From: Bauldia litoralis
GTDB lineage: Bacteria; Pseudomonadota; Alphaproteobacteria; Rhizobiales; Kaistiaceae
Assembly: GCF_900104485.1 (NCBI RefSeq)
Contig: NZ_FMXQ01000006.1
Span: 310,001-374,000, forward strand
DNA: 64,000 nt
Direction of reading: 5' to 3'
Shown here in pieces: positions 27,600 through 35,795 of the stretch. The stretch's first letter is position 1; every line of letters starts with the position of its first letter. A program made the position numbers and the translations under genes. A model generated the notes under the pieces. The model was not told the origin of the DNA. It saw nothing but the letters and a program-made list of their open reading frames with translations, and ran no database searches.

Positions 27600-28457
27600 A
27601 TGCCCAAGAGTTTCCTGAGCACGCTGACCGGCAGCTTTTCGACCGGGGCGGCGGAGAACCCGACGGTGGCGATGGTCGAGGCGGCCTATCGTCATCACGG
27701 CCTCGACATCCGCTACATCAATTGCGAGGTGCCGCCGGATCTACTCGGCGACGCGGTGCGCGGCGCCCGCGCCATGGGCTGGGTCGGCTTCAACTGCTCG
27801 CTGCCGCACAAGGTGACGGTGATCGAGCATCTCGACGGTCTGGGCGAGTCGGCCGAGATCATGGGCGCTGTCAATTGCGCGGTGCGGCGGGGCGACCAGT
27901 TGATCGGCGAGAATACCGACGGAAAGGGCTTCCTCAAGTCGCTGATGGAAAAGGTTGATCCGCGCGGCAAGAGCGTCGTCATGTTCGGAGCCGGCGGCGC
28001 GGCGCGGGCGATCGGCGTCGAGCTCGCGTTGGCCGGTGCGACCCGGATTGTCGTCGTCAATCGCGGCGTCGAGCGCGGCCAGACCCTTGTCGACCTCCTC
28101 AACGCGAAGACCGAGGCAACCGCCGAATTCGCCGCCTGGAGCGGCCCTTATGCGATTCCGGACGGCACCGACATCGTCGTCAACGCCACCTCGATCGGCC
28201 TTTACCCGGACGTCGACGGGCGGCTCGATATCGATCTCGATACCCTGAAGCCGGGCATGGTCGTCGCCGACGTCATCGTCAATCCGCCGAAGACCAACCT
28301 TTTGCGCGATGCGGAGGCGCGCGGCTGCACGGTGGTCGACGGCCTCGGCATGCTGATCAACCAGGGGGTCATCGGCATCAAGTACTGGACCGGCGTCGAT
28401 GCGGACCCGACCGTGATGCGCGACACGCTGACGGAAATCTTCGGCGCCTCGGACTAG
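27600..28457 (+). CDS. Shikimate 5-dehydrogenase family protein (AroE/YdiB-like)
   Basis: A 285-residue NAD(P)-dependent dehydrogenase. The substrate lysine is in FNCSLPHKVTVIEH and the aspartate in IGENTDGKGFLKSL, both expected for shikimate or quinate dehydrogenase. The nucleotide loop is VVMFGAGGAARAIGVELALA near residue 125. VVNATSIGLYPDVDG is also conserved. The start is unusual for AroE: MPKSFLSTLTGSFSTGAAEN lacks the GxPIxHSxSP motif that positions the substrate (SFSTGAAENP stands in its place). It may therefore be a YdiB/quinate-type or divergent paralogue, not the housekeeping AroE. Good Shine-Dalgarno (GGGGGGAG). Confidence 0.82.
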   Translation: MPKSFLSTLTGSFSTGAAENPTVAMVEAAYRHHGLDIRYINCEVPPDLLGDAVRGARAMGWVGFNCSLPHKVTVIEHLDGLGESAEIMGAVNCAVRRGDQLIGENTDGKGFLKSLMEKVDPRGKSVVMFGAGGAARAIGVELALAGATRIVVVNRGVERGQTLVDLLNAKTEATAEFAAWSGPYAIPDGTDIVVNATSIGLYPDVDGRLDIDLDTLKPGMVVADVIVNPPKTNLLRDAEARGCTVVDGLGMLINQGVIGIKYWTGVDADPTVMRDTLTEIFGASD

Positions 28458-28984
28458 TCCGCCTCAGGCGAGCCGGGGAGTGACGAGCGGGCGCGGAAGA
28501 AGCGGATCGCGTTGAGCAGGGCGGCGGCGCCATAGACGCTCGAGAAGATCACCTGCACATACGATCCGGAAACGAAACCGTAGGCGCCCCAGCCGATGGT
28601 GCTGGCCACGACCAGCGCCTGGATGCGCCACACCGGCCGCTGGTGGCGCGCCGCGACCGCCAGGATCGTCCCGCCGATGGCGAGCAGGTCGGAAGGGCCG
28701 GCCCAGAAGATCCAGCCGACCAGCCCTGCCGTCGGGTAGAAGACCCAGTAGACGGCGCGGGCGGCCCGCTGGCCGGCAAGGGCCGCCACCGCATCCGAGG
28801 CCATGTAGAAGGCCGTCAGGGCGGCGCCCGCCGCCGCGTTCAGCATCACGTAATGGATGGCGGTGGGTGCCAGCCCGGCTATGTCGATCAGAAGGAATCG
28901 CGTACGGGTCTTGGCGAAGGTCGCGACGACGAGCAGTCCGAATCCGACGGCGCCGACGATCTGTGCCTGGAGGACGATATCCAT
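28454..28984 (-). CDS. YgjV-family inner membrane protein
   Basis: A 176-residue polytopic membrane protein with about five or six helices. IVGAVGFGLLVVATFAKTRT at the N-terminus and VYGAAALLNAIRFFRARS at the C-terminus match the Imp-YgjV family, whose function is unknown. Its stop codon shares CTAG with the convergent aroE-like gene. It diverges from the binding-protein gene at 29064. Confidence 0.72.
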   Translation of the reverse strand: MDIVLQAQIVGAVGFGLLVVATFAKTRTRFLLIDIAGLAPTAIHYVMLNAAAGAALTAFYMASDAVAALAGQRAARAVYWVFYPTAGLVGWIFWAGPSDLLAIGGTILAVAARHQRPVWRIQALVVASTIGWGAYGFVSGSYVQVIFSSVYGAAALLNAIRFFRARSSLPGSPEAD

Positions 28985-29063
28985 CTAGGGCCCCGGCCGA
29001 CGGCGGCGAAGCGATCGGCTCGGCGAGGGATTGATTGACCAGCAACGCGTCACAGGAGACTCC

Positions 29064-30179
29064 ATGATCGGCAAACGTACCGCCGCGCGGCTGACATCGC
29101 GATACGGGACACTGCTTTTCCTCCTCATGACTCTCGGGCTGGCCTTGGCGCCCGGCGTTCAGCGCTCCGCCCATGCCGCGGTATTGCTCGATCGCGCGGT
29201 CGTGGTGACCGGCGAATGGCCACCTTTCACCAGCGAGCGAATGCCGGGCGGCGGCCTGCTCTCGGCCCTGGTCAGCGAGGTCCTCAAGGGCATGGACCGC
29301 GAGCCGGTCTACGAATTCCTGCCCTTCGCCAACGCCCTGCAGATGACCGACGAAGGCAAGGCGATCGGCACCTTTCCCTGGTTCCGCAATGCGGAGCGGG
29401 AGAAGGCCTTCGCCTATTCCAACCCGATCCTCGAGGTCGAATATGTCGTCTTCTTCAATCCGACGATCCAGTCGCCGATCCGCGATATCGCCGCCTTCGA
29501 GGACCTGAAGGACCTGAAAACCGTCCGGGTCGCCGGCTATGCCTATGGCAAGCTCGACTGCCTGCTCGATTTCGGGACCGTGGAATGCCCGCAGGATGCC
29601 CCGCCGGTCGCCGATCTCGGCGTGGTCGAGTCGGAGTACCGGGCCTTCGAGATGTTGCGCGATGGCGAGATCGACTATCTCGCCGCCAGCCGGGCGGTCG
29701 GCGAGTCGCTGATCGACCGCGCCTTCCCGATGGAGGATCGCCGCAAGTTCGGCGTGCTCGACCGGCCGGCGCTGACCTGGTCGATGGGCGTCCACTTCCT
29801 CTTCCCGCGCAGCCGGCCCGACGCCAACGACCTGAAGCAGGCCTTCGATCGCGCGCTGGCCGGCATCGAGGCAAGCGGCCGGGTTGCCGAACTCCGCCAG
29901 ACAATCGAATGGCAGGGGCGGTGGAAGGGGCGGGTGGTGTCGCTGCACGAACCCGGCACCGGCGCGCCGCTCGCCGGCCACCCGCGCCGCGGCGTCGCCG
30001 ATTTCGTCCTGCTGCCGCGCGGCAGTCGCGCCGTGGTGCTGGAATGGAGCCGTTACTACCTCGGCACCGCCACCGATCCGGAAGAGCCGTCGATGAGCTA
30101 TGTCCAGTTGCTCAACGGTCCGCTGCGCGGCGAGCGGCTCTGGGTCCGCGACGAGATCGTCGAACTGGAGGGGGAGTAG
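29064..30179 (+). CDS. Periplasmic solute-binding protein, family 3-like
   Basis: A 371-residue secreted protein. The start at 29064 has CAGGAG; the N-terminus GTLLFLLMTLGLALAPG then VQRSAHA is a signal peptide. GEWPPFTSERMPGGGLLSAL followed by VSEVLKGM is a clear family 3 (amino-acid ABC) type opening, and AIGTFPWFRNAEREKAFAYS plus NPILEVEY marks the ligand cleft. After residue 280 there is an extra C-terminal region (RGVADFVLLPRGSRAVVLEW) unlike standard binding proteins. No ABC permease or ATPase is nearby. It is followed by 5 bp and then a large membrane protein, so the two may work together. Confidence 0.7.
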   Translation: MIGKRTAARLTSRYGTLLFLLMTLGLALAPGVQRSAHAAVLLDRAVVVTGEWPPFTSERMPGGGLLSALVSEVLKGMDREPVYEFLPFANALQMTDEGKAIGTFPWFRNAEREKAFAYSNPILEVEYVVFFNPTIQSPIRDIAAFEDLKDLKTVRVAGYAYGKLDCLLDFGTVECPQDAPPVADLGVVESEYRAFEMLRDGEIDYLAASRAVGESLIDRAFPMEDRRKFGVLDRPALTWSMGVHFLFPRSRPDANDLKQAFDRALAGIEASGRVAELRQTIEWQGRWKGRVVSLHEPGTGAPLAGHPRRGVADFVLLPRGSRAVVLEWSRYYLGTATDPEEPSMSYVQLLNGPLRGERLWVRDEIVELEGE

Positions 30180-30184
30180 GCGTT

Positions 30185-31672
30185 ATGCGGACGATCTTCA
30201 TGGGGCCGTGCCTCTCCCGGGTTTGGATCGCCGCCGATGCGGTGGTCGGCGGCGGCCCGGCCCTTGCGGACCTCTGGCAGGACGTGGCGACCCGGGCGCG
30301 GGGTCGCCCGTCGATCTTCGACCTGACGGCGACGAGCTTCGCCCATAGCAGCGAAGCGGTCGCGGAACGGCCGGTCCGCTACGAGACCGTGACCGACGAC
30401 ACGCCGATGCTGCCGGCTCACCTCCTCGACACCCGCGTCGTCCTGGACGGCGCGCTGCGCGCCGAGATCCTCGCCACCGCCGTCCGGCGCCTGACGCAAT
30501 CGCCGCATGACGAGACCGCCGAGGCCACGCAGGAGCAGATCGACGTCGTGCCGGAGGAGGCGCATGTCCGGCTCTACTATGGCGGCGTGATGATCGTCTG
30601 GTTCTCGCTCGGTCCGGCGCAGGGCTTCGGCCAGTCCGGCGACGGCGTGTCGGCCGAGGAACTCGAGGCAGTCGAGCAGCTCGGCATGGCGCTGCTCCAG
30701 GCGCTGGCGGCGCGGATCGACAACGAACTGGTCGGCATCTTCTCCGTCGAGACGCCGGCGGCAGGGCGCCCGGGCGGGGTGCGGGGGCTGGCCGGCCGGC
30801 TGTTCGGTAATGGCACCGGCGAGCGCCTGCCGTGGACGGTGTCGGAGGGGACGCCCGAGCGGCGCGCCGAACCCGGCGCCGATCGCGGGCCGGCGCTCTG
30901 GGTGACGCGCAGCCTTGTCTTTGACAGCGAGGATGCCGGCGGCGTCGCCGCGCTGGCTGACTGGCTGGACCCGGTCAGCCAGGACGACTGGCGGAAGGAG
31001 ATGTCGGACGAGGGGCTCAGCATGCGCTGGCTCCGCTATGCCTTCGACGAGTCGGCGATGACCGAGCGCGGCATCCGCTTCGTCGATGCCTGGGAAAGCA
31101 TGCTGTTCAGCCAGTTCTTCTGGGCGGCGCTCGAACAGGTCGAGCACCGCATGTTCGGCCTGCTCGGCGAGATCAACGCCTCCTCCAAGCCGGCCGAGGT
31201 TCGTGCCTCTTACGCCCGCCTCGATCGCACGCGGGAGGAAGCCGAACTCACCCTTGCCCATCACCGCCATCTCAAGCGCTACCTGACCCGGACGCGCAAC
31301 CGGCAGGTCAACCGCATCCTCGAAGGCTGGGGCTTCAGCCGGCTGGTCGGCAATCTCCATGATGTCATCGGCGTCGCCCGCAGCCGCCACGAACAGCTTC
31401 TCCAGCGCGCGGCCGCGCGCAGCAGCGTCTTCACCGACCTCCTGCTCTTCGCCATCGGCTCGGTCGCCGTGCTCGACTTCTTCGTCGGCATGTCGGTGGT
31501 CGGGCGCCAGCTCGGGTCCGACCCGGCCATCGGCCGACGCGACGAGGGCTGGTTCGACATCCTGGGCTACGTCTCGAGCCTGAGGATGGATACCGTGTTC
31601 AGTGTCGCCGCTTCCTTTGTCATCGTCGTGGCGCTGCTTCTGTTTTGGTATCGCAAACGGCAGCTTTACTAG
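30185..31672 (+). CDS. Uncharacterised membrane protein with CorA-like C-terminal topology
   Basis: A 495-residue protein not recognised as a named family. Residues 1-330 are soluble, mixed alpha/beta, with HVRLYYGGVMIVWFSLGPAQ near residue 120. Residues 330-410 are helical (LTLAHHRHLKRYLTRTRNRQ). Two transmembrane helices follow, at about 413-435 (FTDLLLFAIGSVAVLDFFVG) and 469-488 (VFSVAASFVIVVALLLFW), ending in the basic tail YRKRQLY. A long helix, two C-terminal helices, a GMS in the place of the CorA GMN and a basic end recall CorA/ZntB transporters, but this is inference. It begins 5 bp after the binding-protein gene. Confidence 0.6.
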   Translation: MRTIFMGPCLSRVWIAADAVVGGGPALADLWQDVATRARGRPSIFDLTATSFAHSSEAVAERPVRYETVTDDTPMLPAHLLDTRVVLDGALRAEILATAVRRLTQSPHDETAEATQEQIDVVPEEAHVRLYYGGVMIVWFSLGPAQGFGQSGDGVSAEELEAVEQLGMALLQALAARIDNELVGIFSVETPAAGRPGGVRGLAGRLFGNGTGERLPWTVSEGTPERRAEPGADRGPALWVTRSLVFDSEDAGGVAALADWLDPVSQDDWRKEMSDEGLSMRWLRYAFDESAMTERGIRFVDAWESMLFSQFFWAALEQVEHRMFGLLGEINASSKPAEVRASYARLDRTREEAELTLAHHRHLKRYLTRTRNRQVNRILEGWGFSRLVGNLHDVIGVARSRHEQLLQRAAARSSVFTDLLLFAIGSVAVLDFFVGMSVVGRQLGSDPAIGRRDEGWFDILGYVSSLRMDTVFSVAASFVIVVALLLFWYRKRQLY

Positions 31673-31765
31673 CGGGCGTGGCGCGGTTGCAGGAAACAAC
31701 CGCCTGGTTAAGCGCCTGTACACGACTTGTGGGGTATATGTCCGACCTTCGAAGGCAAAGGGCGA

Positions 31766-32395
31766 GTGTTGGACGTGACTGAGGTAACAGACAAGAGAAA
31801 GTACAAGCGTACGAAAGTCGAATTGATGGGCCGTTACATGCTCTCGGATCGACGCGAATATCTGTGCACCCTGATCGACGTGGCGCTGGGCGGCATCGGA
31901 ATGGAGGCTCCCGAAGCCGGCTCGCTGGGCGAACCCGTTGTCGTCTACAGCGACAGGCTCGGACGCATGCAGGGCAAGATCGTCCGCTATGTCGATGGCG
32001 GCTTCGCGCTGCAACTGACGCAGTCGGAGGCGGCGACAAGGAAGCTCTCGGATCGACTGGAGCGCCTGCAAAGGATGACAAGGACCTTCGATGGCCGGGA
32101 GCGCCGCCGCGATGTACGCGTCCCGTCCGCCGACCTGACGCCGATGGCCAACCTGCCGTCGGGACCGGCTTGCGAGATCGTCAATCTTTCGATCCTCGGT
32201 GCCGAGGTGAAGGTCGCCGGACAAATCCCGCCGATCGGTGCACTGCTCCGGCTGGGAGTCCTTCAGGGCCGCGTGGTCCGCCACACGGAACATGGCGTTG
32301 CCGTGCGGTTCGAAAACGTCTCGGCCGACGGGACCCTGGCCGACAGGTGGGATCAGATATCGACGGTGGCAGGCGATCGCGCCAACGCGGCGTGA
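31766..32395 (+). CDS. Tandem PilZ-domain protein
   Basis: A 209-residue cytosolic protein if started at GTG 31766; GTG 31775 or an upstream TTG are alternatives. Two PilZ domains are visible. The first has RKYKR (the RxxxR motif) and then DVALGG, where the usual serine of D/NxSxxG is alanine. The second has RRDVR and NLSILG, a full match to the c-di-GMP-binding motifs. So the second domain probably binds c-di-GMP and the first is degenerate. It stands alone after the membrane-protein pair. Role (motility, exopolysaccharide or other) cannot be read. Confidence 0.8.
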   Translation: MLDVTEVTDKRKYKRTKVELMGRYMLSDRREYLCTLIDVALGGIGMEAPEAGSLGEPVVVYSDRLGRMQGKIVRYVDGGFALQLTQSEAATRKLSDRLERLQRMTRTFDGRERRRDVRVPSADLTPMANLPSGPACEIVNLSILGAEVKVAGQIPPIGALLRLGVLQGRVVRHTEHGVAVRFENVSADGTLADRWDQISTVAGDRANAA

Positions 32396-32494
32396 CCCCG
32401 AGGGGCGCTCTCCCCGCCGAGACCGCTCCCGTTCTGCATGTATCCGCGCCTGCGGCCGTAAATCTCCCTCCGCTCCCCCTCAAATCCCCGGAAT

Positions 32495-32524
32495 GCGACC
32501 CGCGCTTCTTCAAGCGCGGGTCGC
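32495..32524. repeat. Perfect 13-bp hairpin between the PilZ and cupin genes
   Basis: GCGACCCGCGCTT - CTTC - AAGCGCGGGTCGC, a perfect 13-bp stem with a 4-base loop. There is no T tract, so it is not a standard intrinsic terminator. It lies 100 bp after the PilZ stop and 70 bp before the cupin start. It could be a REP-type element or an mRNA-stabilising hairpin. Confidence 0.55.
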
Positions 32525-32593
32525 CGGCAATCGGCACGATCGTTTCATCGCAGCCAGCCCGGCTGTTCAATCCAGTCCTTGGAGATAACGATC

Positions 32594-33076
32594 ATGTTCG
32601 CAATCAGTCGCATTTCACTTCCGCTCCTCGCGCTTGCTGCCTTCAGCATTGGCGCCCAGCCAGGTTTCGCCGGATCCCACGACGCCCCCCCGGCGATGGC
32701 TCCCGACTCGCTCGCCTGGGGCGACGCTCCGCCGATCCTCCCGCCCGGCGCGCAACTCGCCGTCCTTTCCGGAAATCCCATGGAGGAGGGGCCTTTCGTC
32801 CTTCGTCTCAAGTTCCCGGAAGGGTACGAAGTGCCGGCCCATATCCATTCGGGCGATGAACTGATCACCGTCATCGCCGGTGAGTTCGGCATCGGCCACG
32901 GCAAGAAGCTCGACATGGACAAGGGCGAGGTCCTGCCCGTCGGTGGCTTTGTCGAGATGCCGGCCGGTCATCCTCACTTCGCATGGGCCGCGACCGAAGT
33001 GGTGGTCCAGATCCACGGCCCCGGACCGTTCGACATCACCTACATGGATCCGGCCGATGATCCGATGACCCAGTAG
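32594..33076 (+). CDS. Secreted cupin-domain protein
   Basis: A 160-residue periplasmic protein. The start at 32594 (after GGAG) begins the signal peptide FAISRISLPLLALAAFSIGA, cleaved near GFA-GSHD. The mature part is a single cupin: VPAHIHSGDELITVIAGEFG gives the HxH...E metal-binding motif 1, and MPAGHPHFAWAATEVVVQIH gives the motif 2 histidines. A metal-dependent role is plausible but the substrate is unknown. It stands alone and ends at a bidirectional terminator shared with the convergent regulator gene. Confidence 0.82.
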   Translation: MFAISRISLPLLALAAFSIGAQPGFAGSHDAPPAMAPDSLAWGDAPPILPPGAQLAVLSGNPMEEGPFVLRLKFPEGYEVPAHIHSGDELITVIAGEFGIGHGKKLDMDKGEVLPVGGFVEMPAGHPHFAWAATEVVVQIHGPGPFDITYMDPADDPMTQ

Positions 33077-33083
33077 GTCGCGG

Positions 33084-34724
33084 TCAGTCGTCCCGCGCCG
33101 GACTTCGGCGCGGGACGGTTTCCGCGGGCCGGTCGTCGAGGCCGGCCTTGCGGAGCCCGTCCATCAGGTGTTCGAGATCGTGCGGCGGTGCGCCCCATTT
33201 GGCCAATTCCGTGCGCGCGGCGAAATCCGGCTTTATCTCGAAGATGCGGGCGAGCGATGCCGCCGCTTCGGGACGTTGCATCTGGCCCAGCGCGGCGGCG
33301 TTGAGCAGGTGGGTCCAGTAGAAGTGGGGATAACCGGCCCGCTCCATGTGAGCTATCGTCTCAAGATACTCGCGCCGGTCGTAGTGGTAGCGCGCGAAGC
33401 TGAAATGGTACCAGCCGGGATGCAGCGGATTGAGCTGCTGGGCCTGGCGCGACAGGTCGGTGCCGCGCTTGAACTCGCCCATGAAGGCCAGGTAGTGGCC
33501 GACGTCGGCAAGGATCTCCGGATCGTTGGGATTGAGGGTCAGGGCGATCTGCGATTCGGCCTTGAACTTGTCGTTCTCGCCCCGGAAGAAATGGACGATC
33601 GCCAGCCAGCAATGGGCATAGGCGTTCTGCGGATCGAGCCGGGTCGCGGTCTGCGCCATCGCCATCGCCCGGCCGATCGGATCCGGGCGCGGATTGCTCT
33701 CGAAACGATGTTCGGCGAGATAGACGTTGGCGAGCAGGGCGTGTGCATCGGCCGAGGTCGGATCGAGGGCTACCGCCTGTTCGAGCAGGTCGCGCGCCTC
33801 GGCGTGGACCTCGGGCGTCAGCAGCGCCGTGTAGCGCCGGGCCCGCAGAAGAAGGTCGTAAGCGCCGAGTTCGGCCGGGTTCCTGGTCATCGCCCGCCGG
33901 TGCGCGACATCCTGGAGCGTCACGCCCAGTGTGGAGGCGATGGTTCTTGTCAGGTCGTCCTGAACCTCGAAGATGTCGCCCAGCTCGCGGTCGTAGCGTT
34001 CCGCCCACAGGTGAAGGCCGCTCGCCGCATCGATGAGCTGGACCGAGATGCGCACCCGGCCAGCCGCGCGCCGCACGCTGCCCTGGACCACGAAGCCGAC
34101 GTCGAGCTGTTCGGCGAGGTCTCTCGCTTCGACCGGCCGGCCCTTGAACCGGAAGGTCGTCGTCCGCGCGATGACCAGCAGGTCCCTGAAACGCGACAGG
34201 TTGGTGATGATGTCTTCGGTCAGGCCGTCGGCAAAATACTCGTCCGTCTCGACGCTGAGATTCTCGAACGGCAGGACCGCGAGCTTTGGCATGGTTCCGC
34301 CCCGGGGCCGCGGCGGGGAGGGGCCGTCGTCATCTGCCGGCACGACGGTCAGGTCGGCGGCCGGCGCTTCGGGCGCGATGATCTCTGACGTCGTCACAGG
34401 CGCCGCGTCGCGGCCCGGGCTGGAAACGACGCCGAGGAATTCGAAACCGCGGGCGCGGACGGTACGGATATATTTCTGGTGATCGCCACTGTCGCCGAGC
34501 GCCTTGCGCGCCGACTTGACGCAACCGGCGACCGTCGCGTCGGAAACGATGCGGCCTTTCCAGACCCCGTCGATCACCTCATCGCGGCCGATGACCCGTC
34601 CCGGGTTGCGTGAGAGATAGGAGATCAGGTCAAAGACCAGCGGCTCGACCGGTCGAACGACCCCGTCCTGCCGCAGTTCGAACTTTTCCGTATCGACCTC
34701 GAAATCATCGAAACGGAAAATCAT
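33084..34724 (-). CDS. Winged-helix regulator with TolB-like and TPR regions
   Basis: A 546-residue cytosolic protein. Residues 1-95 are an OmpR/CadC-type winged helix (FDDFEVDTEKFELRQDG, VIDGVWKGRIVSDATVAGCV). After a disordered linker, residues 185-300 form a TolB-N-like domain (KLAVLPFENLSVETDEYFAD, LTEDIITNLSRFRDLLVIAR). The C-terminal 230 residues are TPR-like (SADAHALLANVYLAEHRF, LDPQNAYAHCWLAIVHFFRG). This architecture is common in alphaproteobacteria and is often mis-called adenylate cyclase. No cyclase catalytic residues and no transmembrane helix are seen. The start at 34724 has GAGGGGCGG upstream. The last codons lie in a terminator hairpin. Confidence 0.82.
   Translation of the reverse strand: MIFRFDDFEVDTEKFELRQDGVVRPVEPLVFDLISYLSRNPGRVIGRDEVIDGVWKGRIVSDATVAGCVKSARKALGDSGDHQKYIRTVRARGFEFLGVVSSPGRDAAPVTTSEIIAPEAPAADLTVVPADDDGPSPPRPRGGTMPKLAVLPFENLSVETDEYFADGLTEDIITNLSRFRDLLVIARTTTFRFKGRPVEARDLAEQLDVGFVVQGSVRRAAGRVRISVQLIDAASGLHLWAERYDRELGDIFEVQDDLTRTIASTLGVTLQDVAHRRAMTRNPAELGAYDLLLRARRYTALLTPEVHAEARDLLEQAVALDPTSADAHALLANVYLAEHRFESNPRPDPIGRAMAMAQTATRLDPQNAYAHCWLAIVHFFRGENDKFKAESQIALTLNPNDPEILADVGHYLAFMGEFKRGTDLSRQAQQLNPLHPGWYHFSFARYHYDRREYLETIAHMERAGYPHFYWTHLLNAAALGQMQRPEAAASLARIFEIKPDFAARTELAKWGAPPHDLEHLMDGLRKAGLDDRPAETVPRRSPARDD
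33089..33121. terminator. Bidirectional hairpin terminator between cupin and regulator genes
   Basis: CGTCCCGCGCCG - GACTT - CGGCGCGGGACG, a perfect 12-bp stem, followed on the plus strand by GTTTCC. It lies 12 bp after the cupin stop. The same bases encode the final residues (SPARDD) of the convergent minus-strand regulator, so the element does double duty. The T tract is short, so termination efficiency is uncertain. Confidence 0.6.
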
Positions 34725-34884
34725 CCGCCCCTCCGCGCTGTTGCCGGAAAGCCTATTGCAATCGCCGCGGGCGATCCAGCGGCGAAGTTCCCCCAAAGAC
34801 CCGGCAATCCCCGCCCAATCACCAGCCAATCGTTCACCCGTCCTCAAGCAGCACGGGCCGGGGCAGGGCACTGTGGGTGCATCG

Positions 34885-34899
34885 GCGGAAGCATTCCGC
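34885..34899. promoter_or_regulatory. Palindrome upstream of the winged-helix regulator
   Basis: GCGGAAGCATTCCGC: 6-bp inverted arms around GCA. It lies 160 bp upstream of the regulator start and 18 bp upstream of a small ORF on the plus strand. A possible operator for the regulator or another dimeric protein; no consensus known to me. Confidence 0.25.
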
Positions 34900-34916
34900 A
34901 ACACGGGAGAACCCAG

Positions 34917-35075
34917 ATGACCGACACGACCCGGACTGCCCCGAACCATGCCAAGACCCCGGCCGGAACCCATCGTGCCGCCGCGACCGGCGGCGACCGC
35001 GGGCGGATCCTGCGGCCCGCACCCTTCGCCGAGGCGGCGTGGCCGGTCTGGCGGGGCGTAACGTTCCCGAAGTAG
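34917..35075 (+). CDS. Possible small (52-residue) protein, unknown
   Basis: ATG 34917 is preceded by GGGAGAA at ideal spacing and opens a 52-codon frame ending at TAG. The protein is basic and Thr/Ala rich (MTDTTRTAPNHAKTPAGTHR) with an aromatic tail (AAWPVWRGVTFPK). No membrane helix. It fills the otherwise empty 390-bp gap between the regulator and the uracil-DNA glycosylase gene. In high-GC DNA an ORF of this size can arise by chance; only the Shine-Dalgarno and a nearby palindrome favour it. Confidence 0.35.
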   Translation: MTDTTRTAPNHAKTPAGTHRAAATGGDRGRILRPAPFAEAAWPVWRGVTFPK

Positions 35076-35117
35076 CGCCGGGGAACCCACGATCCGGTCG
35101 CTGCTGCCTGCGCGCCT

Positions 35118-35795
35118 TCAGCCTTGCGCCGGCAGTCGCGCCCGGATTGCCTCGAACACCGCGCGGAACATCGGCTCGGTCAGGCGGCCGGTGTTGGTGT
35201 TGTAGCGGGAGCAGTGGTAGCTGCTGACCAGCGCCGGGCCGGCGTCGAGGTCATAGGCCGCCGCGTGGCCGAACGGCATGGCCGAGCGTTTCAGGCCCAG
35301 CGTCGCGATGACGCTGTCATGGGCGATCCGGCCGAGGCTCAGGATGACGGCAAGATTCGGCATCGCCGCGATGGTGTCGATCAGGAACGGCCGGCAGGTC
35401 TTTATCTCGACGGTCGTCGGCTTGTTTTCCGGCGGCACGCAACGCACGGCGTTGGTGATCGCCGCGTCGACAAGTGTCAGGCCGTCGTCGGGACGGGCGT
35501 CATACGTGCCGGTCGCGAAGCCGAAGTCGAGCAGCGTGCGATAAAGGAGGTCGCCGGCATAGTCGCCGGTGAAGGGGCGACCGGTGCGGTTGGCGCCGCG
35601 CACGCCCGGCGCCAGACCGACGACCAGCAGCCCGGCATCCAGCGATCCGAAGGTCGGCACCGGCGCGTTGTGCCACGTCGGTTCGGCCGCGCGCCACGTT
35701 TCGCGGAACGCCACCAGCCGCGGGCAAAGCGGGCAGTCCCGCTCCGGTTCGGTCGCCATCGCCGGCTCGTCCGCCGCGATCCGGCTCTCGCTCAA
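35118..35795 (-). CDS. Uracil-DNA glycosylase, family 5 (UDGb-like)
   Basis: A 225-residue DNA repair enzyme removing uracil and related deaminated bases. Motif 1 is VGLAPGVRGANRTGRPFTGD; the GVRGANRTGRPFTGD form marks family 5, where an alanine or glycine replaces the usual catalytic Asp/Asn. Motif 3 is SSYHCSRYNTNTG. Cysteines in CPLCPRL near residue 21, and in AVRCVPP and TCRPF, are the likely [4Fe-4S] ligands. It overlaps the upstream NYN gene by 4 bp (ATGA), so the two are co-translated. Confidence 0.88.
   Translation of the reverse strand: MSESRIAADEPAMATEPERDCPLCPRLVAFRETWRAAEPTWHNAPVPTFGSLDAGLLVVGLAPGVRGANRTGRPFTGDYAGDLLYRTLLDFGFATGTYDARPDDGLTLVDAAITNAVRCVPPENKPTTVEIKTCRPFLIDTIAAMPNLAVILSLGRIAHDSVIATLGLKRSAMPFGHAAAYDLDAGPALVSSYHCSRYNTNTGRLTEPMFRAVFEAIRARLPAQG

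Noticed and set aside
30098-32293. 731-codon open frame antisense to the membrane protein and PilZ genes
   Set aside because: Crosses gene boundaries on the other strand and lacks any motif; high-GC shadow.
33084-34724. Adenylate cyclase call for the winged-helix/TPR protein
   Set aside because: Homologues are often labelled this way, but no cyclase catalytic domain is present; the middle region is TolB-like.
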